Made by a program: the position numbers and the translations under genes. From the NCBI RefSeq assembly GCF_033297405.1, contig NW_026944226.1:569538-633537 (forward strand): DNA of 64,000 nucleotides, given 5' to 3'. The notes beneath the pieces were generated by a model. It saw nothing but the letters and a program-made list of their open reading frames with translations. It made no database searches and was not told where the DNA came from. Shown one piece after another: positions 23,076-33,251 of the stretch (position 1 is its first letter; each line of letters begins with the position of its first letter). The stretch is from Parathielavia appendiculata. Taxonomy: Eukaryota; Ascomycota; Sordariomycetes; Sordariales; Chaetomiaceae.

Positions 23076-26000
23076 ATGGCGCTCGATCCGTCTAGCGGCT
23101 TTGCAGCCGCCGAAGCGGTAGCCAACCTCGCCGCGGCCGCCGACGACGCCGCGCTGCCCATCTTCGACGTCCAGCGCGTCGAGCTCGTCTTCTCCATCAC
23201 GGTCGACTTTGTCGCCGGCGCGGCAGCCAACAACGTGCTGGTGCTGGCCCTCGCCAACGGCCGCATCCTCCGTATCGACCTCAACAAGCCCGACGACATC
23301 GACGACATCGACCTGCCTCAAGCCAAAAAGCCCACCGAGACGGGCGTCATTCGAAAAATGTTTCTCGATCCGACCGCGTCTCATCTGTTGATTTGTACGG
23401 CGAACGGCGATAATTACTATTTGCACTCGCAGTCGCGCAACCCCCGCCCGCTCGCGCGGCTGAAGGGCGTCGTCATCGAGGCCGTGGCGTGGAGCCCTGC
23501 CTTGCCGACTTCGTCGACGAGGGAGATTCTGATTGGCGCGGCAGATGGGAATGTTTACGAGGCGTTTGTCGAGACGTCGACCGAGTTTTATCGCAAGGAG
23601 GACAAGTATGTCAAGCTGCTGCACAGGGTGCCCGACGGCGGGCCGGTCACGGGGCTGTGGGTGGACTGGGTGCCGGTACCTCCTGCCGGCGGCGGAAAGC
23701 AGGACGTGAGGAGGTTGCTGATTGCCACCCAGAGCAGGCTGTGCCATTTTGTGGGCAAGGTTGGGAGGGGCCATGATGGCAGCGCGTCGATTTATTCGAA
23801 GCTGTTTGAGGGCGAGCAGCCTGTGGTGCACGAGCTGAGCAGGGCGTCGGCGGCGGCTGCGTCCATGCTGGTGGTTTCGCCGGATGCGCAGGAGGGGCTG
23901 AGGTTCTCTTCGAGGGAGGATGAAGTGGCCGAGAGGGCGTTTGCGTGGTTGTCGCCGCATGGAGTCTATCATGGGAAGTTGTTGGCCGATGGGGCCGGCA
24001 CTGAGTTGGGAAATAAGGTGTTTGCCGAGGCAAAGTTGCTTCCGAGGGCGCAGTTGGCGAGCCCTGAGGGGCCCGGGAGGAGGCAGGTGTCGACCGAATA
24101 CATCGATGCCATTGCGCTCACGCAGTGGCACGTTATTTGCCTTATCGGGGCTCGAGTGGTGATCGCGAACCGACTTACGGGGTCGATTGTCTACGATCAG
24201 ACTATCCTGGACCCCGGGCAGAAGGCGGTTGGCCTGTGTGTGGATCTGCAGAAGAGCACCTTCTGGGTCTTCACTCCGCGGACGATATTCGAGATTGTCC
24301 CGCGAGACGAGGACAGGGATATCTGGAAGATCATGCTGCAAATGCAGCGGTTCGACGCCGCGCTCCAGTATGCGCACACACCGGCACAAAAAGACGCTGT
24401 CGCCATCGCTTCGGGAGATTATCTTGTCAGCAAGAGGCAGTACAACGACGCTGCAGGCGTCTATGGCAAGAGCAGCAAGCCATTTGAAGAGGTGGCGCTC
24501 ACCTTCATCGACAATGACCAGCCAGACGCCCTCCGCGAGTATCTCTTGACTAAGCTGAGCACGTACAAAAAGTCGTCCATCATGCAGCGGGTCATGATTG
24601 CGGCGTGGCTGGTAGAGGTGTTCATGGCTAAGCTGAACTCGCTCGACGACACCATCGTCACAGGGGCCGAGCTGTCCGACACACTAAACACGACGCAGAC
24701 GAGGGAGCAGCTGGACGCGGTCCGAGCCGAGTTCCAAGCCTTCGTAAACAGGCACAAATCCGATCTGGACCGTAAGACAGTCTACGATGTCATCAGCAGC
24801 CATGGCCGGGAAGAGGAGCTGCTGTTCTATGCCAACGCGGTGAACGACTACAACTATGTCCTCTCGTACTGGGTCCAGCGGGAGCGGTGGTCGGAGGCGC
24901 TGAAGGTGCTCAAGAGGCAGACAGATGCCGAGGTCTTTTACCGGTACAGCAGCGTGCTTATGACGCATGCGGCGACGGAACTGGTCGAGGTCTTGATGCG
25001 GCAGAGCAACCTCAACCCTCGTAACCTCATCCCGGCAATGCTCGAGTATGACCGCAACTACAAAGGGCATTTAGCCCAGAATCAGGCCATCCGCTACCTC
25101 CAGTATGTGGTCAACCAGCTTGGCTCGACAGACTCGGCTGTGCACAACACACTGGTCTCCATCTACGCCTCCCACCCATCCAAGGACGAGTCGGCCCTGC
25201 TGTCGTACCTTGAGTCGCAAGGCGACGAGCCAAAGTTTGACCCAGATTTTGCGCTCCGGCTATGCATCCAAAACCGGCGCGTCCTTTCGTGCGCCCGGAT
25301 ATACACCAGCATGGGCCAGTACGTGCAAGCCGTCAACCTCGCTCTGGCCAATGATGAGGTCGAGCTCGCCTCCATCATCGCCGACCGGCCCATGTCCAAC
25401 CCGGCGCTTCGCAAAAAGCTCTGGTTGGCCGTCGCCAAAAAGGTCATCTCGCAGCAGTCGGGCGGCAGCATCAAGACAGCCATCGAGTTCCTTAAGCGCT
25501 GCGACCTGCTCAAGATCGAGGACCTCATCCCCTTTTTTCCCGATTTTGTCGTCATCGACGACTTCAAGGACGAGATTTGCGCCGCGCTCGAGGACTATAG
25601 TCGCAACATTGACGCGCTGCGGCGCGAGATGGACGAGTCGAGCCAGACGGCCGCCAATATCAAAATTGACATTGCTGCGCTCGACAGGCGGTATGCCATC
25701 GTAGAACCGGGCGAGCGGTGCTACGCGTGCGGGCTGCCGCTGCTTAGCCGGCAGTTCTTTGTGTTTCCCTGCCAGCACGCGTTCCACTCGGATTGTCTGG
25801 GCCGGAGGGTGCTGGAGCAGAGCGGCGCGGCCAAGGCCAAGAGGATCAGGGAGTGTCAGGTGCAGATTAGTAAGGGGCTGGTTGGTGGGGAGAAGAGGGA
25901 GGCTATGATTGCCGAGCTGGATGCGTTGGTTGCTTCGGCGTGGTAAGTTATGTTGTTTTCTTTCTGACGTGCTGGTTGGTGATATGAATGCCGTGCTGAC

Positions 26001-26098
26001 GAAGGGAATGCAGTATTCTGTGCAGCGAGTATGCGATCCGCGGAATCGATGAGCCGTTTGTCAAGAAGGGGGATGACATGGACGAGTGGGCTCTCTGA
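23076..26098 (+). CDS. VPS18: vacuolar sorting protein 18 (Pep3), HOPS/CORVET core subunit
   Basis: Core subunit of the HOPS and CORVET tethering complexes, acting in endosome and vacuole fusion. Two exons: 23076-25942 and 26014-26098, giving 983 aa. The N-terminal half is the Pep3/Vps18/deep-orange beta-propeller region (NVLVLALANGRILRIDL, REILIGAADGNVYEAF). The C-terminal half is an alpha-solenoid with the clathrin-heavy-chain-type repeat (FALRLCIQNRRVLSCARIYTS). The C-terminal RING-H2 is split by the intron: CYACGLPLL and FPCQHAFHSDCL in exon 1, and the last Cys pair CILC restored across the junction in exon 2. That split explains why exon 1 alone appears to end without its last zinc ligands. 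A long antisense open frame across the 5' half is a codon-bias shadow. Confidence 0.95.
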
Positions 26099-26830
26099 GG
26101 GAGAGGAGTTTGCCGCCGGCTACAATACCGGAGGGATGATAAGGTTTGACTGCAGAGCGATACCCCCTACGCAAATAGTACTCTGTTAAACAATCCTCCA
26201 GTAATAGTCAACTGCCGGCTGAATTGCGGACTGTCCACTTCTAAGCCACGGTTCCGAAACTCAAGATGGATCGAATCTTCTCCGCTGGCATACCTGAAAA
26301 TGTCAGCGAGGAGGAGAGACAGATTGGAGTCATGATCAGGGTGGCGTTTTATTGACAGGCCGATGAATTCCTGCCTTCCATTGAAGTCGTACTTAGTGTT
26401 CCGACTTTATATTTTTCTTTCGTTCTTCTGCTTTTTTTTGTGAAGCAGGACCCGAAGCTGAACAGTCAAGGTATCAGACAATCACTTGAACAAAGAATAA
26501 GCATGCAGTTTTTCAGGCAAGTGCCACATGCCCATTATTAAGGACCAGACACAGTCACATAGCTGGGAGCTCACGGCTTGTCGACATGCGGACCCTGGCC
26601 TGCATCGGTTTTGAGTCCACTCATGAGTTGTCAAGGCAAGAAGAGCAAACCGAGAGCGTGACGGATTAATAATTCCGGAGCTTCGAGCTCAAGGATCTGT
26701 GTGAATCTTGTCTCATCAATTCAGGTGGCAGCCAATCATGATGGCAACATCTTGTGTGGTTTCGCTTCAGCCATGGGAAGCAGCCCCAAAGTCTGCATGC
26801 CGCGTTCGAGGATATAATCTGCACACTGAT
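26099..26830. other. intergenic, no gene recognised
   Basis: VPS18 3' flank followed by AT-rich sequence leading into the ankyrin relic. A run TTTTTTTTGTG at about 26433 is low complexity. No intact frame with support. Confidence 0.45.
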
Positions 26831-26834
26831 ATGC

Positions 26835-27711
26835 TCAGGTTCGTACCACTTCTTTGCGATCATGCCGCGCAGAGTTGTCTTTGCCATGGGCGCTATTGGC
26901 TAGGTACTCTAGGTAGTAAGCGGCGTATCGAAGGGTTATGAACTTGGAATCTCCAACTTCTACAACGTCCCATAACAGAGAATCGGGCAGGTCCGGATCT
27001 TTTAGCTTCATTAGCAACTCAAGTTGGACGATAACGTTGGAATACGCCTTGGAACGAGTCAGTTAAGAGACCTAGGAGTGTCTTATCTTCTACAGTACTT
27101 CGGCTTAGATCGCGAAGGCCTGTCCTATGGAACCATTTGACGAGCTGAAACTTACTTACTGGCTATCAGTAGGTCGGTAGGTTTGATAGAGATAATAATG
27201 CAAGGTCGACTTTCTGTACCTCCCAATGTTAACCCGGTCTTGGTTTTCTTCCCTACTTCGAGAATAATAACCAAATACTATAACGGGCCTGGCTTTAAAG
27301 TACCCTAGACCCCTAGCAGGTATTCCATAACAACTTGAAGGTTGGCTATTATGAACTACTAAATCAAATGGAGGATTCCGGTCGGATCGGCTGCATATTC
27401 AACGAGGATCTCAATGGTTCGTCGGAAAGCTTGCTCTTGGGCTCCGCCATATAGAAGCAGTCTTATGCCTATGTCTTTACCCACACATGTTGTTGCATAC
27501 CATCCGATAACATAGTTCTAGTGTCGGACATGATACTAGCAGAACCATCAGCGTCGATAAGTGTTCAAGAGGTGTTTGGCTTTGTTCGACCAGAGCAGCT
27601 CATGTGGTTTTCAGATCGGATATACACCGGCCAATACCATTCAATGTTGCCTTCCTGGAATGATTCGACACATCCGCGAGGTCTTAGATCTCTCAAACCA
27701 TGATAACGTCT
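26835..27711 (-). pseudogene. decayed ankyrin-repeat protein gene
   Basis: Read on the minus strand, fragments in changing frames line up as one degraded protein. From 27690 to 27540 there is a piece with YIRSENH and, after a TGA, RTLIDADGSASI, which resembles an ankyrin repeat with the stop lying where CGA would fit. From 27530 to 27360 is IRLLLYGGAQEQAFRRTIEI, then LVEYAADPTG. From 27150 to 27060 is LVKWFHRTGLRDLSRSTVED. From 27045 to 26835 is AYSNVIVQLELLMKLKDPD continuing to FITLRYAAYYLEYLA. Stops fit C-to-T changes (CGA to TGA, CAG to TAG) and the stretch is AT-rich, as expected from repeat-induced point mutation. Such ankyrin tails commonly belong to large NACHT or F-box ankyrin proteins; the rest of the gene is not visible here. 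Family and boundaries are inferred. Confidence 0.6.
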
Positions 27712-28694
27712 AAGGCACTTTAGCCTTTCCGTTCGGCATTTGATGCCATAACCCCCAGGTATTGCCTGCCCGCAAGACCTTGCTCCGTCGTACTCGGGTA
27801 TTTTGCAATGTGAACGGCTAAGTCCGAAGTTGGACGCCCATGTCCGGGGGAAGAGGTACTCGTGCGGTAGTTCCCTTCTTAGGTAGGTTGCCCGGAGATA
27901 TCTTCGGCAATTTCGTCATGACCGGGCTGGGGGCTTGTCGCCGCTTATGGCCATAAGGGACCCAATCACGGCATCTCCGCCCCCGTCTCAAACAAATGAT
28001 GGACACCAGGATGCCAGCGAGCCTCCACAGTCCCTTCCCAAACCCGAGCGGTACCATGCATCGGTTCCGATGAGGTAGCGACGGTTAGCCTGGCCTTGTT
28101 CCTTTGATGCTTGAATCGGGCAAGTAGTGGACTGACTTTGGGACACCTCAATAATGCGAATACGTCGAGGTCGGAACCATGCCACATGCCACGCTCCAGC
28201 TGGAAAACCAAGATCTGGGCTGAACATGCCAAAAAGCTTGTCTCGAGCCAAGCTCAAGCTGACCAGGTTGCAAGCGTCTTGGCTTCTCGGCACTCCCGGG
28301 TACGTCTCACCATGCAAGCAATATGGAGTCTAAGTCAACCGGCAGAAAAGGGATCAACAAATGGTCCAGGGAGAGAGCCAGCTTGTGTCCACAATGATGG
28401 CACCCTTCCGGGTCGACTCGGCCTCGCTAGCTCTTTCAAGTCACGGAGGGTTGTTGTCAGTGGTAGTCGCCATAAAACCGGATAAATGCGTTTCAAAACA
28501 GCCGCCAAGCATCACGAGATGCATCTTCGACAGACTCCACTTGGAAGCACCTTTGGTAGCATTCAGTGTTGTTCAGGAAGGCGGCTGGACAGCATGCTTG
28601 CGGGTACCCATGGAAGCATCATGTCGAGAAGTCCATTGGGACGTGTTGCTAGAGGGAAGGTGACCCCGGTGTTCGTCAGGAGCTTGCGACCAGC
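27712..28694. other. intergenic upstream of the xylanase gene
   Basis: Several frames of 70-136 codons exist on both strands, none recognisable. The 3' part is the xylanase promoter. Fragments of the ankyrin relic might extend into 27.7-28.2 kb, but I could not follow them. Confidence 0.45.
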
Positions 28695-28702
28695 TATAAA
28701 AG
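28695..28702 (+). promoter_or_regulatory. TATA box of the GH11 xylanase gene
   Basis: TATAAAAG lies 97-104 bases upstream of the ATG at 28799, within GCTATAAAAGGGAGG. This spacing leaves a leader of about 65-75 bases. A strong TATA box suits a highly inducible secreted enzyme gene. Confidence 0.6.
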
Positions 28703-28798
28703 GGAGGGCGAGGCATTCCATCTTCGGTCTCGAGAGGGACAAGTCCAACAACCTAATAACCCAAGTCAAGTCTCCGTCCACCGTTCTGCACTCTCAGC

Positions 28799-29550
28799 AT
28801 GGTCTTGTTCACCTACCTCACGCTTGCTGCCTCGGCGGTTCTCGGGGCTGTCGCTGCCCCGGCCGCGGAGCCGTCTTTGGATCTTCCGGACTTTGACTTT
28901 GCGCCTCGGAACCTCACCCGCCGCCAGGACTACAGCCAGAACTACAAGACCAGCGGAAACGTCCAGTTCTCGCCGACGTCCAATGGATACTCGGTCTCGT
29001 TCTCTGGCGCGGGCGACTTTGTTGTTGGAAAAGGCTGGAGGACGGGAACGTCCAGGTAAGCCCAACAACCACTTCTGAGTTGCACCTTCAGTGTCGTCCC
29101 AGTCCGAAAATCTAAACTTGTACAAACCGCCCCAGAACCATCTCCTACTCGGGCAGCAGCAGCCGCTCGTCGGGCACGGTCCTGCTCTCCGTCTACGGCT
29201 GGACGCGCAACCCCCTGATCGAGTACTACGTGCAGGAGTGGACGTCGGACGGCAAGGGGTCGGCGCAGGGCCAGAAGGTCGGCACCTACCAGGCCGACGG
29301 CGCCACGTGGGATCTGTGGAAGCACCAGCAGGTCAACCAGCCGTCCATCGCGGGCACCACCACCTTCTGGCAGTATATTGCCAACCGCCAGGGCAATAGC
29401 GGCGCTGGCAGCGGCAGCGTCAACATGGGCGCCCACTTTGCCGCCTGGCAGAAGTTTGGCCTGAACCTCGGCCAGCACGACTACCAGGTCTTGGCCACCG
29501 AGGGATGGGGCGGTGCTGGCGGCCGCGCCCAGTACACCATCAGGGGCTAG
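28799..29550 (+). CDS. secreted GH11 endo-beta-1,4-xylanase
   Basis: Endoxylanase hydrolysing beta-1,4-xylan outside the cell. Two exons, 28799-29055 and 29136-29550, give 223 aa. The N-terminus is a signal peptide of about 20 residues (MVLFTYLTLAASAVLGAVAA), followed by a short propeptide ending in LTRR before QDYSQNYK, a Kex2-type site. The GH11 jelly-roll motifs follow: VGKGWRTGTSRTISYSG, VYGWTRNPLIEYYV with the nucleophile E115, a thumb-like region (QPSIAGTTTFWQY), and YQVLATEGWGG with the acid/base E208. There is no carbohydrate-binding module or linker. The sequence is more divergent than typical GH11 enzymes around the cord (GSGSVNMGAHFAAW), so substrate preference may differ. It runs toward the minus-strand proteolipid gene (convergent, 296 bp apart). 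Confidence 0.92.
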
Positions 29551-29846
29551 GTGATTACATGTAAGGTGGCATCCAACTTCAAACGGGCGTCGAGGGAGAC
29601 GGTATCTCGCCCGGTGGCGCGAGAAGGGGGAAATGGCTTGCAGCTGGTAAGGGGAGATAATACGTGCGGCCGGTTGGAAGGAAGGCGGCCTTAGGTATTC
29701 TTTTCGTGTGCACCTCTCCTAGGTGCTGTTTCAAAATGTACATATTTTTGCACGTACTATGCGCACTTTGTGAACATGTCGACATCCTCAATTGATCCCC
29801 AGCCTCTGTCTCCTCGCCCCCTCATCTACCTCAACCTTCCTTCTCT

Positions 29847-30966
29847 TCAGTAAGGACACTCAGTAACCCCCAGCGTCGACTTGGTCAACATCAAGATGGA
29901 CACGATCACGCCGTACAAACCCAACACCTCGGCGAAGATGAGGATGAGCACCATGCCGACGTACAGCCGAGGTTGCTGCGTGCTGGCGCGGACTGGAGAA
30001 GCAACGCACGCCCTCACGATGTCAGCCATGAAGTTCAGCCCGGGTATTTCGGCTGCTGTTCATTCCTACTCGAACATGGCCAAAGGAAGAAACTCGACTG
30101 ACGGGAACGAAAGGTGGGAGAGAGACGGGGGGGAAGCAAAAGAGGAAGACAAAACACAAAGAGGATAAACGTACCGCCGGCATCACCAATGATACCAATC
30201 GCGAACCCGGCCGCGAGCCCGCACAGGCCCACGGCCAGACCGGCGCCGAGCTGCAGAAAGGCCGTGTGCAGGGCCATCTTTTCGACGAGGTTGTTGGAGA
30301 TGATGACGGACGCTACCAGCCCGTAGATGGAGATGATTTGGGCCATGATGGCGCAGAGGCTGTATGTGGTGATGGCATGGTGAGTTTAAAGTAAGGTATT
30401 AAACCATCAGTTTTTTTTTTTGAATTGATGGAAGGGAAAGTCAAGAGGGCTTTCAGGGTGGTTGGTGTGTATTTGATCGAATCTGATGTGGTTGTAGGAT
30501 TCAATCATTACAAGATGGGGTCAAGAGCCTTGGATGGATGGGGTGGATGGATGGATGGCAGGGAGGAAAAGGGGGCTATTATGAGGGGGAAGCATGCGCC
30601 TCCTCGACAGTGTAGTGGCATTACGCTTCAGCAATGGATAGATAGGGGAATTTCTTGGCTGGACCTACGTGTTCTGCATCAACCTGTCGGGCCGGATCAC
30701 GCCCGAGGAGAAGATGGCGCCGGACGACTTGGCAGTGCCATAGCTGGCGCCGAAGACGGTGAGGATGATGGCGCACGCACAGCCCAGGGCGCCGAAGAAG
30801 GACTTTTAGGGATGTTAGTCGAGGAGTGCAATTGCGGTTGAACGAGATGGGAGACATACGGCGTAAGCAGGGCTATTAGGTGGCGAGGAGATGTTAGTGA
30901 GCGTTGCGAGGCGGAGGTGTGGGACAAAGGACAGACAGACCATCGGTCTAAGTTGACGGCGTCCAT
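29847..30966 (-). CDS. V-type proton ATPase c-type proteolipid subunit (Vma3/Vma11 family)
   Basis: Membrane rotor subunit of the vacuolar H+-ATPase. Five exons: 30941-30966, 30860-30872, 30669-30802, 30175-30359 and 29847-29992, giving 167 aa. Exon 2 is a 13-nt microexon (GTATGT donor after it) that completes CPAYASFFGAL, matching the CPVYAPFFGA start of Vma3. Four hydrophobic helices follow: FFGALGCACAIILTVFGASY, IMAQIISIYGLVASVII, LGAGLAVGLCGLAAGFAIGI and VGMVLILIFAEVLGLYGVIV. The proton-carrying Glu (E141) is present in helix 4. The TAKSSGAIFSSGVIRPDRLM loop and the tail LTKSTLGVTECPY differ from usual Vma3, so this may be a diverged or extra paralogue rather than the main c subunit. All exon phases close exactly. 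Confidence 0.88.
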
Positions 30967-31696
30967 TGTATTCAAGTTGTGATTCTGTTAGCTTTTTCGG
31001 ATAATGACTCTCCTTCACTTGAAGTTTACAAGAAAGAGTGCAAGTCGAGGAATCAGAAGCATGTGAGAGAGGCCTGAAGGGTCCCAAACAGGGCAGCGCC
31101 GCAATCCCAATCTAGGGAAGCTGACGCGGCGCCAAGGCTGAGCAAGCTTTTAGGGCAGGGTGCAGCAAGTAATCACTCGGATGGTTTTCACCGAGACTAA
31201 GATACGTCAAGGTAGACAGCGCTTCTTGTCCGTCATATTTCTCCCTGCCTGTATGCGGGCGCCAAGTACCCAAGTCCCAGGCCAGACCTATCCTACACTG
31301 AGTACCTGGGGTCTCCATCAAGCCAAAAACCGTCAGATACGCCTCCAAGTCGGCTGATCCCACAATAGACTATGTAGTGCTCGTGGTGTCTCGCGCGATA
31401 AGAGTGCGGTCCGAGGGAGAGGGGGGGGGCGGTTCTGAGGGTTGTTCGTGGTGTGACCGCGGTGGCTGTCTGGTTGTGCACATATCGCACTTGCCTTGGA
31501 TCAACCTGCTTTTCCAATTCCGTGCTTTTGGTTGCCCGACATGGCTTCCATCTGCCCTCTCGGCACCGTCCGCGCTCAGGACGGGAGCGACACAACCACC
31601 CTGACGGCATCCGGTCCGCCGTAAGCTGACACACGGCGGCGCGACCCAGTACAGCCCAATGAAGTAGATTCAGATCGGCGTAGGCTTAAGCTCCTC
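30967..31696. other. intergenic, no gene recognised
   Basis: Lies between the divergent starts of the proteolipid gene and the degraded hypothetical gene. It should contain the proteolipid promoter. Only short unconvincing frames were found, plus a G9 run at about 31423-31431. Confidence 0.45.
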
Positions 31697-31784
31697 ATGT
31701 GCCTGTGTTCGTGCTTTGGGCTCAGCGAGTTCGCAACATGGCTGAGCTTCCGCATCTACCTGTGCTCGCGCGCCCATCGGAAGG

Positions 31785-32759
31785 TTGGAGGACGGCCGCC
31801 TCGAGGAGGCCTTCGACCGAGCGGCACGAAAGATGCAGGCCGCCATTCGCCATCTCGGAGAGGGGTCGCCTGACAGGCTCCTCGCGTCCAGGTGCCTCGG
31901 ACGGCGGAGTTCCAACAAGGACTGCCCGTTTGGAGCGGAACGAGTCTTTGAATTCATTGGCACCATCGTCTACGAAATGGAGTAAACGAGTTCAGGAAAA
32001 GGAGAGGCCGAATTTGAGAACGCCGCGACGTTGGCCGACGCTACAAATACCATCTGCCCCGGCTTCGCGTTGCGGTATTGGCTCTTCGCCCTTTGTCAGG
32101 CATATGCTCCTCATCGCCTATGGGTTTCCGGCTCGTCTATGTTCAAGCGGCACTGGCACCGGCGAGACAATGGGGATGATGCCATGTGGTCCTTCGAGAA
32201 GTTCTGCAATTTTGTCTCGGCAACGGCATGGCGGTGGAAGCAGGGCCATGCCATCCCCGACCAGAAGTCGTGGGACTTGATCCTGGATGTTCTCGCGGGC
32301 AGCATGACCTGGACGAGCCCGTATTTCACGTGGAACGCCACCATTATGTTCTACTACTATTACTCTCGCCGCAAGCCTGTCGGACCCCAAGCCCGGAGGG
32401 AAGAATGGACAGGATACACGGGCGTCCTTCAAGGGATAATCGCCGAGATCCCCACGAGGCGGAGGGAGTGGCTGCAACGTACGCTATCGCTCGACATCCA
32501 CCATTTCTTCCCAACCTTCATCAAAGACGAAAACCACTGCAGGCGGATGGTTGCTATCGCCCGGCGTCTGGCCATCCAGAACGGTTGCAATATCGCGCTG
32601 CCCTCCCGGAAAGCGACCCCCGAGACGCCGCCCCCGGAGACATGGAATTCGCGGGCATGGGTTGCTGCATTATTTGGATTTGCGCCAACACGATCGAGCC
32701 TTGAAGATGAAGAGAGTCGGGCCGACGGCGGATTTCGCAATGAATCGTCGGTAATATAG
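31785..32759 (+). pseudogene. hypothetical protein gene interrupted by an in-frame TAA
   Basis: One frame is coding-like for about 325 codons but is broken by TAA at 31983-31985. Before it runs LEDGRLEEAFDRAARKMQ ending VYEME; directly after it, in the same frame, TSSGKGEAEFENAATLADAT continues to a stop at 32757-32759. No GT-AG intron of plausible size removes the stop. CAA to TAA would be a single transition. The downstream part is Trp/Tyr-rich (WSFEKFCNFVSATAWRWKQ, YFTWNATIMFYYYYSRR) and recalls no family I can name. The true start is unclear: the frame has no early ATG, and an upstream exon beginning at ATG 31697 (MCLCSCFGLSEFATW) in another frame is possible. Alternatives are a real gene starting after the stop, an unusual intron, or a sequencing error. 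Confidence 0.45.
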
Positions 32760-33251
32760 GGCCTGTTTCCCTAGACACCTATACTCTCTTTCCATCCTCG
32801 GCGCGTAGACAAGGGCGACGAAACGGGAAAGTCTTCTTTGTCACGGAATTATGTCAAGAGTGGGACTGGACGAAGAGTACCTTACCTACATGTATAGATA
32901 GGCACCCTAGCCAGCTTGGCTTTTACTGCAGTATCTTCGGTTTAGCACTACTGAGTTCAACTCGTGCAAAAAGGACACTGACAACAATTCTCTCCGCACA
33001 CCACGGTCACCACCGTCCTTCGGGCTCCTATTGGCGAACCCAGTACCAAGTTACCACCCAGCAATCCAACAAGCGCGTTGAATTATTCATCAAGTGAGGT
33101 CTACGACAACAAACAGCCGAGGGAGTCCTACATCAGGCTAACATATTCCTCACCAGAGGCGGAAGGCTCGGCGGTATTCAGCGCAAGCGATCCATTGTCG
33201 TAGACACGTCGCATATCGTCTGGGCCCGTCGGGGACAAGACCGAGAGCGCG
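32760..33251. other. intergenic, no gene recognised
   Basis: Spacer between two degraded genes. Only short chance frames were seen. Confidence 0.4.

Noticed and set aside
23019..24389. 456-codon antisense frame over VPS18
   Set aside because: It is a shadow of GC-rich codon use in VPS18; composition is Arg/Pro/His-rich with no domain.
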